From Ruminococcus hominis (lineage in GTDB: Bacteria; Bacillota; Clostridia; Lachnospirales; Lachnospiraceae), in NCBI RefSeq assembly GCF_014287355.1, contig NZ_JACOPE010000001.1, positions 2,976,001 through 3,040,000 of the forward strand: DNA of 64,000 nucleotides. Direction: 5' to 3'. The translations under genes and the position numbers were made by a program. Shown in pieces: positions 25,192-32,475 of the stretch; the stretch's first letter is position 1; every line of letters begins with the position of its first letter. Under the pieces are notes generated by a model. It worked only from the letters and a program-made list of their open reading frames with translations, did no database searches and had not been told where the DNA came from.

Positions 25192-25554
25192 TTATTTTAC
25201 TAACAGCGCATCATTCTTTGAAAGAAGATATATACAGTATTGATTCATACTGATGCCTTCTTTTTTTGAGTGTTCCGCCAGATCCCGGTGTAAGCTGCGT
25301 GGCATCCTTATTTTAAACTGTCCCGAATACTCTTCCAGGCTTCCCGGTTCGTGAATCTCAATCCCTTCTTCCAGTGCAGCTTCTAACCATGCTTTTTTTG
25401 CATCCGCTGCATTTTCAACTGCCCTTTCTATCGTCTCTCCACAGGTGATGCATCCCGGCAGTTCCGGATAAGAAACCACAAATCCACCTTCATCCTTATC
25501 TTCCACAATTTCCATGCGATAGGACATTGCCAAATAATCATTCAGTGTCTTCAT
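25192..25554 (-). CDS. hicB: HicB-type antitoxin
   Basis: About 120 residues from ATG 25554 (GTGAGG upstream). N-terminal HicB fold (YRMEIVEDKDEGGFVVSYPELPGC, TCGETIERAVENA) and a C-terminal ribbon-helix-helix (FKIRMPRSLHRDLAEHSKKEGISMNQYC). It neutralises HicA and represses the operon. The start lies inside the end of hicA. Confidence 0.9.
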   Translation of the reverse strand: MKTLNDYLAMSYRMEIVEDKDEGGFVVSYPELPGCITCGETIERAVENAADAKKAWLEAALEEGIEIHEPGSLEEYSGQFKIRMPRSLHRDLAEHSKKEGISMNQYCIYLLSKNDALLVK

Positions 25555-25795
25555 CGTTTTTCGCCTCACTTTCTACAATCTGCTTTACCATTTCAACATA
25601 AATTTTCTTGATTGGTTCGTGTTTCGGTATTGTTATCGGCTGGCATCCCGCTTTACGGAATGTATAATGGCTGCTCCCACTTCTCGGAGCATTTATCTCA
25701 TATCCATAACTTTCTAATACTTTTCTTAGTTCATCAAAACGAAGGTCTTTCGATAATGAGCAAATTCTTGTCAATAGTTTATCCCATTTCGACAT
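25538..25795 (-). CDS. hicA: HicA-type mRNA interferase toxin
   Basis: 85 residues with the double-stranded RNA-binding-like HicA fold: RFDELRKVLESYGYE, then GSSHYTFRK with the catalytic His about residue 43, and a C-terminal YVEMVKQIVE helix. AGGAGG site. Toxin first, antitoxin second, with overlap, the normal hicAB order. Stabilises the element or acts in stress or phage response. Confidence 0.9.
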   Translation of the reverse strand: MSKWDKLLTRICSLSKDLRFDELRKVLESYGYEINAPRSGSSHYTFRKAGCQPITIPKHEPIKKIYVEMVKQIVESEAKNDEDTE

Positions 25796-25797
25796 CT

Positions 25798-26154
25798 TTA
25801 ATGCCTCCTATCTATAGTATATGTGGTGTCATATGTGGTGTCAATCTGTTTTTCATCTTTCTTGGTCAAATAAGGCTGCAGCTCTTTCTTAGCAGCCGTC
25901 ACAAATTCTTCTTTTCTCGAACTTACCATATAAATCTTCCAGAGCATCAGATTCAGCTTTTCCGCATCCACTGCTTTGCATTTCTTTTTAATCATGCGGA
26001 TAAACGGATAGATTACCGTATCCGATAACTTGTTCCCAGCAATCAACATCGTTCCATCCGTTCCATATACCTCATACAGACATTCCAAAATACTCCCCAA
26101 ATCTGTCACCAATCGGAATGCCGGCTTTTCATATTTCTTTTTAGCTTCCATCAT
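25798..26154 (-). CDS. Uncharacterised protein
   Basis: 118 residues, GGAGGAG upstream, directly before hicA (2-bp gap). Soluble, with a conserved-looking core (LECLYEVYGTDGTMLIAGNK) and a repeat-derived tail: a tandem TATGACACCACA unit at 25820-25845 gives TTYDTTYT. Function unknown; it may be a third part of the hicAB transcription unit. Confidence 0.55.
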   Translation of the reverse strand: MMEAKKKYEKPAFRLVTDLGSILECLYEVYGTDGTMLIAGNKLSDTVIYPFIRMIKKKCKAVDAEKLNLMLWKIYMVSSRKEEFVTAAKKELQPYLTKKDEKQIDTTYDTTYTIDRRH

Positions 26155-26163
26155 ATGCTCCTC

Positions 26164-26385
26164 CTACATTCGAACCGTCAGTCCACTGAGACTCGTCTTA
26201 GGAAGCCCTACCAGATACCAGTCTTCATCCATTTCAATCCGAACCGGAATCCATGCATCCTTTACCTTCACATCAAAACATTCTCCGCAATGAAGACCTC
26301 CATAATAAGATTCAATCCCAAACCGGATATCAAATCTTCCCATTGATGGATCATAAATTAAAGTACCTATTCTCTTTTCACTCAT
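26164..26385 (-). CDS. DUF5348 family small protein
   Basis: 73 residues. The pattern RFDIRFGIESYYGGLHCGECFDV ... RIEMDEDWYLVGLP is typical of DUF5348 proteins, which are common in conjugative elements of gut Firmicutes. Function unknown. AAGGAGG-type site upstream of ATG 26385. Confidence 0.8.
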   Translation of the reverse strand: MSEKRIGTLIYDPSMGRFDIRFGIESYYGGLHCGECFDVKVKDAWIPVRIEMDEDWYLVGLPKTSLSGLTVRM

Positions 26386-26431
26386 ATTTCTTTCCTCCTG
26401 AAATTCTTTGGTCTATATAAGTAATAGGACT

Positions 26432-27091
26432 TTAATTTGCAGAATTTGAAAGTTCCGGGTATTTTTCATAAAAAGTTTTTCGATAGCGATAAAAAGTTGA
26501 GTGCGTCATTCCCAAATTTTTACGAAGCTGTGTAGGTGTCGTTTCTCCAGAAACTACGCTTTGAAAGTTCTCATCAAAAGTTTCCTGCTTCATCACACTT
26601 GGTCTTCCATAATCATCCCATTCGCCCCGCAATTTCTTCGCTTCTATCCCTTCCCGCTGTCGCTTCTCCTTTTTCTCCAGCTCTGCCTGCGCCATAGAAG
26701 CATAAAGCTCCAGCATCATGTTATTGATTGTTTCCAGCATCATCCTTGCCATCGCATTATCCATCACAGATAAATCCATAAGCGTAGTCGGCAGTTCCAG
26801 AACCATAAGCCGCACTCCCATGTTCTTAATCCGCTGGATCTGTTGCATGGTGTCATACTTGTTTCTTCCCAGTCTGTCCAATTCTGTAACAATCAAAATA
26901 TCTCCCGGCCGCAGGACATCCTCCACTAAAACGGTATATCTCGGACGATTAAAATTCTTCCCTGTCTCCTGATCCGTAAAAATATTCGTAAGTGCCATCT
27001 CATGCTCGTTACAGTACCGCTCAATTTCCTGTATGCCACGGTCAAGATGCTGCTCCTTTGTACTGGTACGGTGATATCCATATATCTGCAT
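26432..27091 (-). CDS. Small serine recombinase (resolvase/invertase)
   Basis: About 219 residues from ATG 27091 (AAAGGAG). Catalytic domain: IYGYHRTSTKEQ with nucleophile Ser about residue 10, DQETGKNFNRP, TELDRLGRNKYDTM. The C-terminal part contains a helix-turn-helix (TPTQLRKNLGMTHSTFYRYRK). Resolvase-size enzyme for resolving dimers or inverting DNA. A perfect 16-bp palindrome lies 110 bp upstream and could be a res core or operator. Confidence 0.9.
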   Translation of the reverse strand: MQIYGYHRTSTKEQHLDRGIQEIERYCNEHEMALTNIFTDQETGKNFNRPRYTVLVEDVLRPGDILIVTELDRLGRNKYDTMQQIQRIKNMGVRLMVLELPTTLMDLSVMDNAMARMMLETINNMMLELYASMAQAELEKKEKRQREGIEAKKLRGEWDDYGRPSVMKQETFDENFQSVVSGETTPTQLRKNLGMTHSTFYRYRKTFYEKYPELSNSAN

Positions 27092-27201
27092 CCACATTTC
27101 TCCTTTCCATGTCCCAAAATATCCACACTTTTATTGGTATATTTCAAAACTGTGTGTGTAACCTTTTTGAAATATAATCCCTCTTTCCGGAACGTACTTC
27201 T

Positions 27202-27217
27202 AAAATGTATACATTTT
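27202..27217. promoter_or_regulatory. Perfect 16-bp palindrome upstream of resolvase
   Basis: AAAATGTATACATTTT, in the gap between the resolvase and the winged-helix gene. Candidate resolvase core site or operator; not known which. Confidence 0.5.
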
Positions 27218-27282
27218 GGGATATGTTTCTTTTCTATTTCTGTACGTACCAGAGCCGAAAAGTGCAACAAATATGACAAAAA

Positions 27283-27313
27283 ACTCCCAGAGGATGTTAC
27301 TCCCCTGAGAGTG
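27283..27313 (-). terminator. 31-bp repeated terminator, copy 1
   Basis: On the minus strand CACTC-CAG-GG pairs with CC-CTG-GAGTG around an AGTAACAT loop, then TTTTTG. An identical 31-bp copy lies at 30523-30553. This one overlaps the last codons of the winged-helix gene. Confidence 0.8.
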
Positions 27314-27608
27314 GTTGAAACTTATAGCCCACACCTCGGACGGTGCGGATGTAATTCCAGTTCCGTGAATCTACTTTTAACTTTTTACAAAGCTGGCTAA
27401 TGCAGCACATAACCGCATTAGCACAGTCAATCGGTTCTTCCTTCCAGACATTACGATAAATCTCCTCGTGAGAGAATACCCAGCCAGGATGTTCTGTTAG
27501 ATATTTTAGTACCGTAAATTCTTTCAGACTCAATTCAATCTTTTGATCATTCATAAAAACAGTATGACAGCGAATATCTATCTGTAGGTTTTTGTCTTTG
27601 TAATGCAA
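27297..27608 (-). CDS. Stand-alone OmpR-type winged-helix protein
   Basis: 103 residues that are only an OmpR/PhoB DNA-binding domain: LSLKEFTVLKYLTEHPGWVFS, IYRNVWKEEPIDCANAVMC, RTVRGVGYKFQPL. No receiver. The stop codon lies inside the 31-bp terminator. A GGAGGAAA site precedes the start. It may be a regulator, or the last part of an old response regulator gene; domain itself looks intact. Confidence 0.7.
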   Translation of the reverse strand: MHYKDKNLQIDIRCHTVFMNDQKIELSLKEFTVLKYLTEHPGWVFSHEEIYRNVWKEEPIDCANAVMCCISQLCKKLKVDSRNWNYIRTVRGVGYKFQPLSGE

Positions 27609-27703
27609 TTTACTTTCCTCCTAATCTGTTTCACCTTATCACAGCTAATCTAAAATGCTATTATTAGACTGCCAAAACTCAAATTCAAAACCAGAGCAAT
27701 GCT

Positions 27704-27926
27704 TTACCTGCAAATAGTCTGGTAATAGACCAGTAGAATCGCAATAGCTGCAAGAGCCAGAAACGGCAAACACATAATTACCGGGGCAGAGTGAAGTGAT
27801 AAATAAGAACCACTGATTTTTTAGCATTTCAGCCGGATATACAAGCCATCCCCATAGATTGGTGACCGTTACTGTTAAAATTACAGCACTGCCTATATAT
27901 GTGGCAGCTCCTTTCCGGGTAAAGTT
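27704..27926 (-). pseudogene. Frameshifted C-terminal piece of a membrane protein
   Basis: Reading the minus strand from about 27926 gives YIGSAVILTVTVTNLWGWLVY and KNQWFLFITS; after a one-base shift near 27785 it continues PVIMCLPFLALAAIAILLV to a stop at 27704. Two hydrophobic helices on both sides of a frameshift point to a decayed permease-like protein, perhaps from a lost two-component/transporter cassette. Confidence 0.5.
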
Positions 27927-28203
27927 AAAGTCGCAGACCTTTACGACCTACGGCTTAATAGTACGAAAAGACATTAACTTTTCTGTAAAAGAATTTGATG
28001 TACTTTATATGCTATATTCTAATCCAGGGATGGCTTTTACTAAACAACAGATTTATGAAGCAGTTTGGCATGAAAAAGCAAATGGTTATTTCCACGCCGT
28101 GGAAAACACTATTTTTCAAATACGCAAGAAGATAAAAAAGTATTCCAGCGACAAGAATTACATAAAAACAGTAGTTGGATATGGGTATAAATTTGAAGTT
28201 TAA
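27926..28203 (+). pseudogene. Truncated OmpR-type winged-helix gene
   Basis: The open frame from 27859 encodes 115 residues, but the first 22 come from the opposite strand of the membrane-protein remnant. From about 27926 the sequence is a winged helix (FSVKEFDVLYMLYSNPGMAFT, IYEAVWHEKANGYFHAVEN, KTVVGYGYKFEV). No own start or binding site; the 5' end of the gene is missing. Fourth winged-helix piece of the element. Confidence 0.55.
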
Positions 28204-28325
28204 TCTGCAGGATATAAGGAGCACCGGGTTTGAGGGAGATTCCCCACTAAGAAAATTTCTATGTTCTGGCTACAAAGCCGGAACATAGGTCGGCATCCAT
28301 CCCTGTTTCTTCCCAATCCTGCAGA
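28204..28325. other. 122-bp structured element with 10-bp terminal inverted repeat
   Basis: TCTGCAGGAT (28204-28213) and ATCCTGCAGA (28316-28325) are perfect inverted repeats. Inside are GGGA-GAT-TCCC and a long hairpin CTATGTTC...GAACATAG (about 28259-28290). It could be a structured RNA, a bidirectional terminator region or a miniature mobile sequence; I do not recognise a family. Confidence 0.45.
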
Positions 28326-28356
28326 CCTAATAAGAAATCAGCTAGTGACTTCTTCA

Positions 28357-28881
28357 TCAAAAGTCTTTTTTTAGAGAAATAATCCATTTTTCAATAGCAT
28401 CCGCCAAAACTATCTGCTGTTGCAATACTGCCATACCAGTCTTAGGGATTTCCGGATCATTCTCTTTCTCTCGAAGATTTTCCTCCAGATAAGTTTTTAA
28501 TATTTCAATATTTTCCTCAATACTGGCAATACATGATTGTTGACTTTCAGGCGGTAACTTATCCAAATTTACAATTACTGCATTAAAATCTAAAAAAAAG
28601 TGAATGGGTTTAGAGGCTGTTTCCATCATAAGCTTTACAAATTCTTTTTCGCCTTCATCTGTTAATGAATAAACTGCTTTTTCAGGCATCTTACCTTCTT
28701 TCACAATTTCTCCTTTAATGAAGCCTTTTTCCTCCAACTGAATTGCTTTTTTGTAAATGGATGGTGTACTGATTTTTACCCATTTTGATATATTACGATA
28801 TTCCACTAATTTTTGAATATCATAGGCTCCCATCGGTTCCTTTTTCAATATTCCTAACACAATTAAATCTATTGTAGCCAT
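28357..28881 (-). CDS. PadR family transcriptional regulator
   Basis: 174 residues. N-terminal winged helix (IDLIVLGILKKEPMGAYDIQKLV, STPSIYKKAIQLEEKGFIKG, VYSLTDEGEKEF) and a C-terminal helical dimerisation part, the Vir_Tn/PadR-s2 layout. Divergent from the MATE gene, with several copies of a palindrome in between. Probably represses the efflux gene and itself until a drug binds. Confidence 0.88.
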   Translation of the reverse strand: MATIDLIVLGILKKEPMGAYDIQKLVEYRNISKWVKISTPSIYKKAIQLEEKGFIKGEIVKEGKMPEKAVYSLTDEGEKEFVKLMMETASKPIHFFLDFNAVIVNLDKLPPESQQSCIASIEENIEILKTYLEENLREKENDPEIPKTGMAVLQQQIVLADAIEKWIISLKKDF

Positions 28882-28939
28882 AGTTCACCCACTTTCTATA
28901 TCCACGAAAGCTATAAAATACTTACGGTTATATATACTG

Positions 28940-29065
28940 TAATTTATAGTATTTGATTTTATACCTCTTGTCAAGGAAATTGCAGGATACACGCTTGACA
29001 ACTACTATAAATTATAGTAGTATTCTCTCACGTAGTATACTATAATTTATACTACTATAATTTAT
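28940..29065. promoter_or_regulatory. Divergent control region with repeated PadR-type operators
   Basis: Several copies of an ACTATAATTTATAGT-like palindrome: about 28947-28960, 29002-29021, 29039-29054 and 29053-29066. The MATE promoter is TTGACA (28995-29000), 17-bp spacer, TAGTAT (29018-29023); one palindrome fills the spacer, so bound repressor would block RNA polymerase. Confidence 0.75.
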
Positions 29066-29091
29066 ATTCTTAATTGAAAGGAGTATTTGAA

Positions 29092-30447
29092 ATGAACAAG
29101 AATAACAACAAAATGGATTTATTAGGAAATGCACCTGTTCCCCAAGCACTAATGGCTCTTGGTATACCGATAATGATTGGTATGCTTATTAACGCTCTCT
29201 ACAATTTGGTGGATGCTTATTTCATAGGAGGACTTGGCGAGAGTCAAATGGGTGCAATTTCCATTGCGTTTCCTTTAGGACAAGTAGTTGTTGGTTTAGG
29301 TCTGATGTTTGGCAATGGTGCCGCCTCCTACTTATCAAGACTTTTAGGGCGAGGAGATAGGGAAGCTGCAAGTAAAGTCGCCAGTACTGCATTATACAGC
29401 AGTGTTTGTATTGGCGCAGTTATTATTATCGGAACTGCAATTTTTTTGAAACCTATTTTAACCATGTTAGGTGCAACAGACACGATTATGCCATACGCCC
29501 TTTCTTATGGAAGAATCTATGTTATTTCATGTATTTTCAATGTATTTAATGTAACGATGAACAATATCGTTGCAAGTGAAGGCGCCGCAAAAACAACTAT
29601 GTGTGCATTATTATTAGGAGCTGTATTGAATATTGGTTTAGATCCTATTTTCATCTATACTCTCGACATGGGGGTTGCTGGTGCGGCAATCGCTACAGCA
29701 ATTTCTCAAATGGCTTCTACTCTTGTATATTTAATTTATGCATTACAGAAAAAAAGCGCTTTTACATTTTCCATTAAGGAATTTTGTCCTTCTAAGCAGA
29801 TCATAACTGAAATTCTGAAAATCGGTATACCCACATTGACTTTCCAGCTTCTTACAAGCCTTTCTATCGCATTCATAAACCGGGAAGCTAATATCTATGG
29901 AGATGCTGTTATCGCCGGAATGGGCGCTGTTACAAGAATCACTTCAATGGGAACTCTGGTTGTGTTCGGCTTCTTAAAAGGTTTCCAACCAATTGCCGGC
30001 TTTAGCTATGGTGCCAAAAAGTTTGATCGGCTCAGGGAAGCAATTAAAACTTCTATCTTATGGTCAACAATATTTTGTGTAGTTGTGGGATTGACAATAG
30101 CCCTATTTTCCACACAGATTATTTCGCAATTTACAGAAGGCAATACAGAGATGATTTCTGTAGGTCAAAAATCGCTAATGGCAAATGGATTTTCCTTCTT
30201 CGTATTTGGATTTTACACAGTGTATTCTTCTCTGTTTCTTGCACTTGGAAAAGGCACCGCCGGATTCGTTCTTGGGGCTTGCCGACAAGGTATTTGCTTT
30301 GTTCCGATCATTCTGTTGCTCCCATCATTCTGGGGCATAAATGGAATACTATATGCACAACCGATTGCCGATGTAATTTCTGCTATTGTTACTGTGTTTA
30401 TGGCTCTACATCTTCATAAAGAACTGGCAACAACAAAAGAGCATTAA
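29092..30447 (+). CDS. MATE family multidrug efflux transporter
   Basis: About 451 residues from ATG 29092 (AAAGGAGT). Twelve hydrophobic segments in two similar halves. MATE signatures: ALMALGIPIMIGMLINALYN, VDAYFIGGLGESQMGAISI, a second-half IAFINREANIYGDAVIAGMGAV and FQPIAGFSYGAKKF. Na+ or H+ driven export of cationic drugs is the family role. It sits with its PadR regulator as a cassette flanked by the two 31-bp terminator copies. Lower GC than the surrounding operons. Confidence 0.9.
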   Translation: MNKNNNKMDLLGNAPVPQALMALGIPIMIGMLINALYNLVDAYFIGGLGESQMGAISIAFPLGQVVVGLGLMFGNGAASYLSRLLGRGDREAASKVASTALYSSVCIGAVIIIGTAIFLKPILTMLGATDTIMPYALSYGRIYVISCIFNVFNVTMNNIVASEGAAKTTMCALLLGAVLNIGLDPIFIYTLDMGVAGAAIATAISQMASTLVYLIYALQKKSAFTFSIKEFCPSKQIITEILKIGIPTLTFQLLTSLSIAFINREANIYGDAVIAGMGAVTRITSMGTLVVFGFLKGFQPIAGFSYGAKKFDRLREAIKTSILWSTIFCVVVGLTIALFSTQIISQFTEGNTEMISVGQKSLMANGFSFFVFGFYTVYSSLFLALGKGTAGFVLGACRQGICFVPIILLLPSFWGINGILYAQPIADVISAIVTVFMALHLHKELATTKEH

Positions 30448-30522
30448 AGCATCAGGCAACATAATAGATCAACACCGTCTGCCGCTTCGAACTGAGGCAA
30501 TATCACCCTTCAAAAAACAATC

Positions 30523-30553
30523 ACTCCCAGAGGATGTTACTCCCCTGAGAGTG
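30523..30553 (-). terminator. 31-bp repeated terminator, copy 2
   Basis: Identical over 31 bp to 27283-27313; minus-strand hairpin followed by GATTGTTTTTTG. It ends the sigma-like/HTH pair transcribed from 31206. Confidence 0.8.
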
Positions 30554-30577
30554 ATTGCAGCCTTTGTTTAAGATAAC

Positions 30578-30766
30578 TTACTCAATTATCTGGAATCTCT
30601 GGATACACTGAAGCAATGTACTTACCAGTTCCTGATACAGATCTTCATCAAATCTGCCATTCACAATCGCATTCTTAATTAAAAGCGGCTTATATATCTC
30701 TAAAATCTTCAGTACCGCATCTGTATTTCCTTCTTTTGCCTTTAAAAGTAATCGTTCAAAATTCAT
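30578..30766 (-). CDS. Tn916 orf8-like helix-turn-helix protein
   Basis: 62 residues: LLLKAKEGNTDAVLKILEIYKPLLIKNAIVNG then DEDLYQELV, the pattern of the small HTH_16 protein encoded after the sigma-like gene in Tn916-type elements. The start overlaps the stop of the sigma-like gene by one base. Probably acts together with it in element regulation. Confidence 0.78.
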   Translation of the reverse strand: MNFERLLLKAKEGNTDAVLKILEIYKPLLIKNAIVNGRFDEDLYQELVSTLLQCIQRFQIIE

Positions 30767-31206
30767 TAGTTTTCACCTCCCATCACCTTGCGGATCTTCC
30801 GGATTGCATAATAATAAATACCCTTGCATCGCTCCTCTGATAACCCGTTTAGCCTGCTCATTTCCTCAAAAGTACGTTCTTCAAACACATGCTGGTAAAT
30901 CAGCTTCCGTTCTTCATCCCGCAGCGTATGAAGCGCTTTCATCAGTCTTTCATCTGACATCTTATTCCATTCTGGATATTTCCCCTGTGCCTCCTGCAAT
31001 AAAAGCTGCTCCCTCGTTTGGTTCTCCAGCAATTCTTCGATTACAATTCTTGCCTCCATCTGTCCAATATCCTCCAACAGTTCTTCTGCATCAGCCATCT
31101 GGATTTTCTTCTCCAGATAATCATGTCGTTTTCCACGGACAAACTGTATCAGATATGCTGTAAAGTGATTTTGTATCTTTGATCCTGTATATGTTTTTTT
31201 GTTCAT
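30766..31206 (-). CDS. Sigma-70-like factor (Tn916 orf7-like)
   Basis: About 146 residues from ATG 31206, which has CGGAGG; the frame is open back to 31293 but without a better site. N-terminal region 2-like part (YTGSKIQNHFTAYLIQFVRGKRHDY) and C-terminal region 4-like helix-turn-helix (RTFEEMSRLNGLSEERCKGIYYYAIRKIRK). Followed by the orf8-like gene and divergent from an XRE gene, the same trio as orf9-orf7-orf8 of Tn916, where it steers excision and transfer genes. Confidence 0.82.
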   Translation of the reverse strand: MNKKTYTGSKIQNHFTAYLIQFVRGKRHDYLEKKIQMADAEELLEDIGQMEARIVIEELLENQTREQLLLQEAQGKYPEWNKMSDERLMKALHTLRDEERKLIYQHVFEERTFEEMSRLNGLSEERCKGIYYYAIRKIRKVMGGEN

Positions 31207-31296
31207 TTGTTTTATCCTCCGAAATTTTTTATCACGTTCCAAAAAATTCCGAGGATGGCGGTGAGCGGCAACAAAACGTGACACTGCCTTCATTTT

Positions 31297-31340
31297 TTCG
31301 AAAAAAAGAAAGGCTGGACCACTCTATTCGTAGTCCAGCC
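31297..31340 (-). terminator. Leader terminator upstream of the sigma-like gene
   Basis: Minus strand GGCTGGAC (31340-31333) pairs with GTCCAGCC (31319-31312), then TTTCTTTTTTT. It stands before, not after, a gene, so it can attenuate the sigma-like operon. Confidence 0.7.
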
Positions 31341-31619
31341 GATACTTCTCTTTCTATGTAATTGTGTAGGATATGCGATGATAGTATCTCATATACTGCA
31401 TATTCTAACTTCTCTCCGACACATTGTATGGATAAGATTTTTTTAACAGATTCAGTTCCTCTTTGGCTTTTATCTTATGCTGTCCATTCATGTCTGTCGT
31501 ACTTACTTCCATGTTTCTCTATTTGTGCATGTGTTATCCTGCTTATCATAACGCACTTTAACGCATTTCGTATAGTGTTAATCTACGATAAAATATATGC
31601 ATTAAGTGAGGTGATATAG
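31341..31619. other. Divergent regulatory gap of the orf7/orf9-like module
   Basis: No gene. AT-rich sequence between the XRE gene (plus) and the sigma-like operon (minus). It must hold both promoters; a GATAATATA/TAAAATATATGC-type -10 region lies near 31588-31600 for the XRE gene. No clear operator palindrome found by eye. Confidence 0.4.
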
Positions 31620-31949
31620 ATGGTGAAAAAATTATTGGGAGATGCAGTCAGGGAAGAACGTCTCCGCCGCAATCTTTCGCAAAACAGCCTTGCGGAACAG
31701 GCAAAGATTTCTTTACGGACTGTCTCTGATATTGAAAACTATATTGGCAATCCACAGTTGGAAACACTTTATGCCTTGGCAACTTACTTACATATTTCCA
31801 TAGATGCTATATTTTCTAACCAGAAAACGAACCCGGATTCTACCATGCAGCAAATCATGGCAGAACTAAATTCCTGCCCGGAGGAGCAGAAACAGCTTGC
31901 CCTTTCTACACTGCGTGGACTTCTGGATGGATTCAAGAACCTAAGTTAA
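31620..31949 (+). CDS. XRE family regulator (Tn916 orf9-like position)
   Basis: 109 residues, AGTGAGGTGA upstream. Helix-turn-helix at about 13-60: REERLRRNLSQNSLAEQAKISLRTVSDIE, NPQLETLYALATYLHISID. C-terminal helical segment. Divergent from the sigma-like gene, as orf9 in Tn916, and so probably its repressor. Confidence 0.85.
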   Translation: MVKKLLGDAVREERLRRNLSQNSLAEQAKISLRTVSDIENYIGNPQLETLYALATYLHISIDAIFSNQKTNPDSTMQQIMAELNSCPEEQKQLALSTLRGLLDGFKNLS

Positions 31950-32053
31950 GGCTCTCCCGTATCCTTCATCATCTACACATTATACAAAGACAATCTGTGA
32001 GTAATCTGTGAATAGTCTGTGAGTTTTCTGTCTATTCCCATTCTGATACAAAG

Positions 32054-32101
32054 AACAGGAGAGTACACTGCCATAAGCATGTGTATCTCTCCTGCTTTTT
32101 T
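32054..32101. terminator. Bidirectional terminator between XRE and ParR-like genes
   Basis: CAGGAGAG-ACAC pairs with GTGT-CTCTCCTG, then CTTTTTT on the plus strand; it also lies at the 3' end of the minus-strand par operon. Confidence 0.75.
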
Positions 32102-32471
32102 ATGCCCTGCGAAATGCACTGATAGCATCCACTACATTCTGTCTCATAGTCTGATCCATCCGCAGCGGTTCTTCTTCCATCAAATCAACTTCTGTGGGCA
32201 TTTCTCTATTTATCTTAGAAACGTCCTGCCCTTCCAATACCTTTCTTACTTCTTCCCGGATGATTTGCTGCATCATTGGCCGGAGCATATCCGGTTCCAT
32301 GCTTATACTGCCATTACCTGTCTCATCCGTTCTTCCCGTATATGCCAGAATTGCCGCAACGATCAGTTTTGCTTTTTTCTCTGTCGTATTCAGAAGTTCT
32401 GTCACATACACGTGATCTGGATCCGACTTATCAAAACCAATAGTGAATACAAACGGATTTTTCTTTCCCAT
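32100..32471 (-). CDS. ParR-like partition adaptor (probable)
   Basis: 123 residues. The N-terminal half (FVFTIGFDKSDPDHVYVTELLNTTEKKAKLIVAAILAY) could be a ribbon-helix-helix as in ParR; the C-terminal half is acidic and helical. It follows the ParM-like gene after 4 bp and ends at a terminator, the normal parM-parR order. Assignment is by position and general shape. Confidence 0.6.
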   Translation of the reverse strand: MGKKNPFVFTIGFDKSDPDHVYVTELLNTTEKKAKLIVAAILAYTGRTDETGNGSISMEPDMLRPMMQQIIREEVRKVLEGQDVSKINREMPTEVDLMEEEPLRMDQTMRQNVVDAISAFRRA

Positions 32472-32475
32472 AAAA

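Noticed and set aside
27859..27925. N-terminal 22 residues of the plus-strand winged-helix frame
   Set aside because: They are the antisense of a membrane-protein remnant and have no start signals.
27283..30553. 31-bp repeats as insertion-sequence ends or target-site duplications
   Set aside because: They are direct repeats with terminator structure and T-runs after minus-strand genes, and no transposase lies between them.
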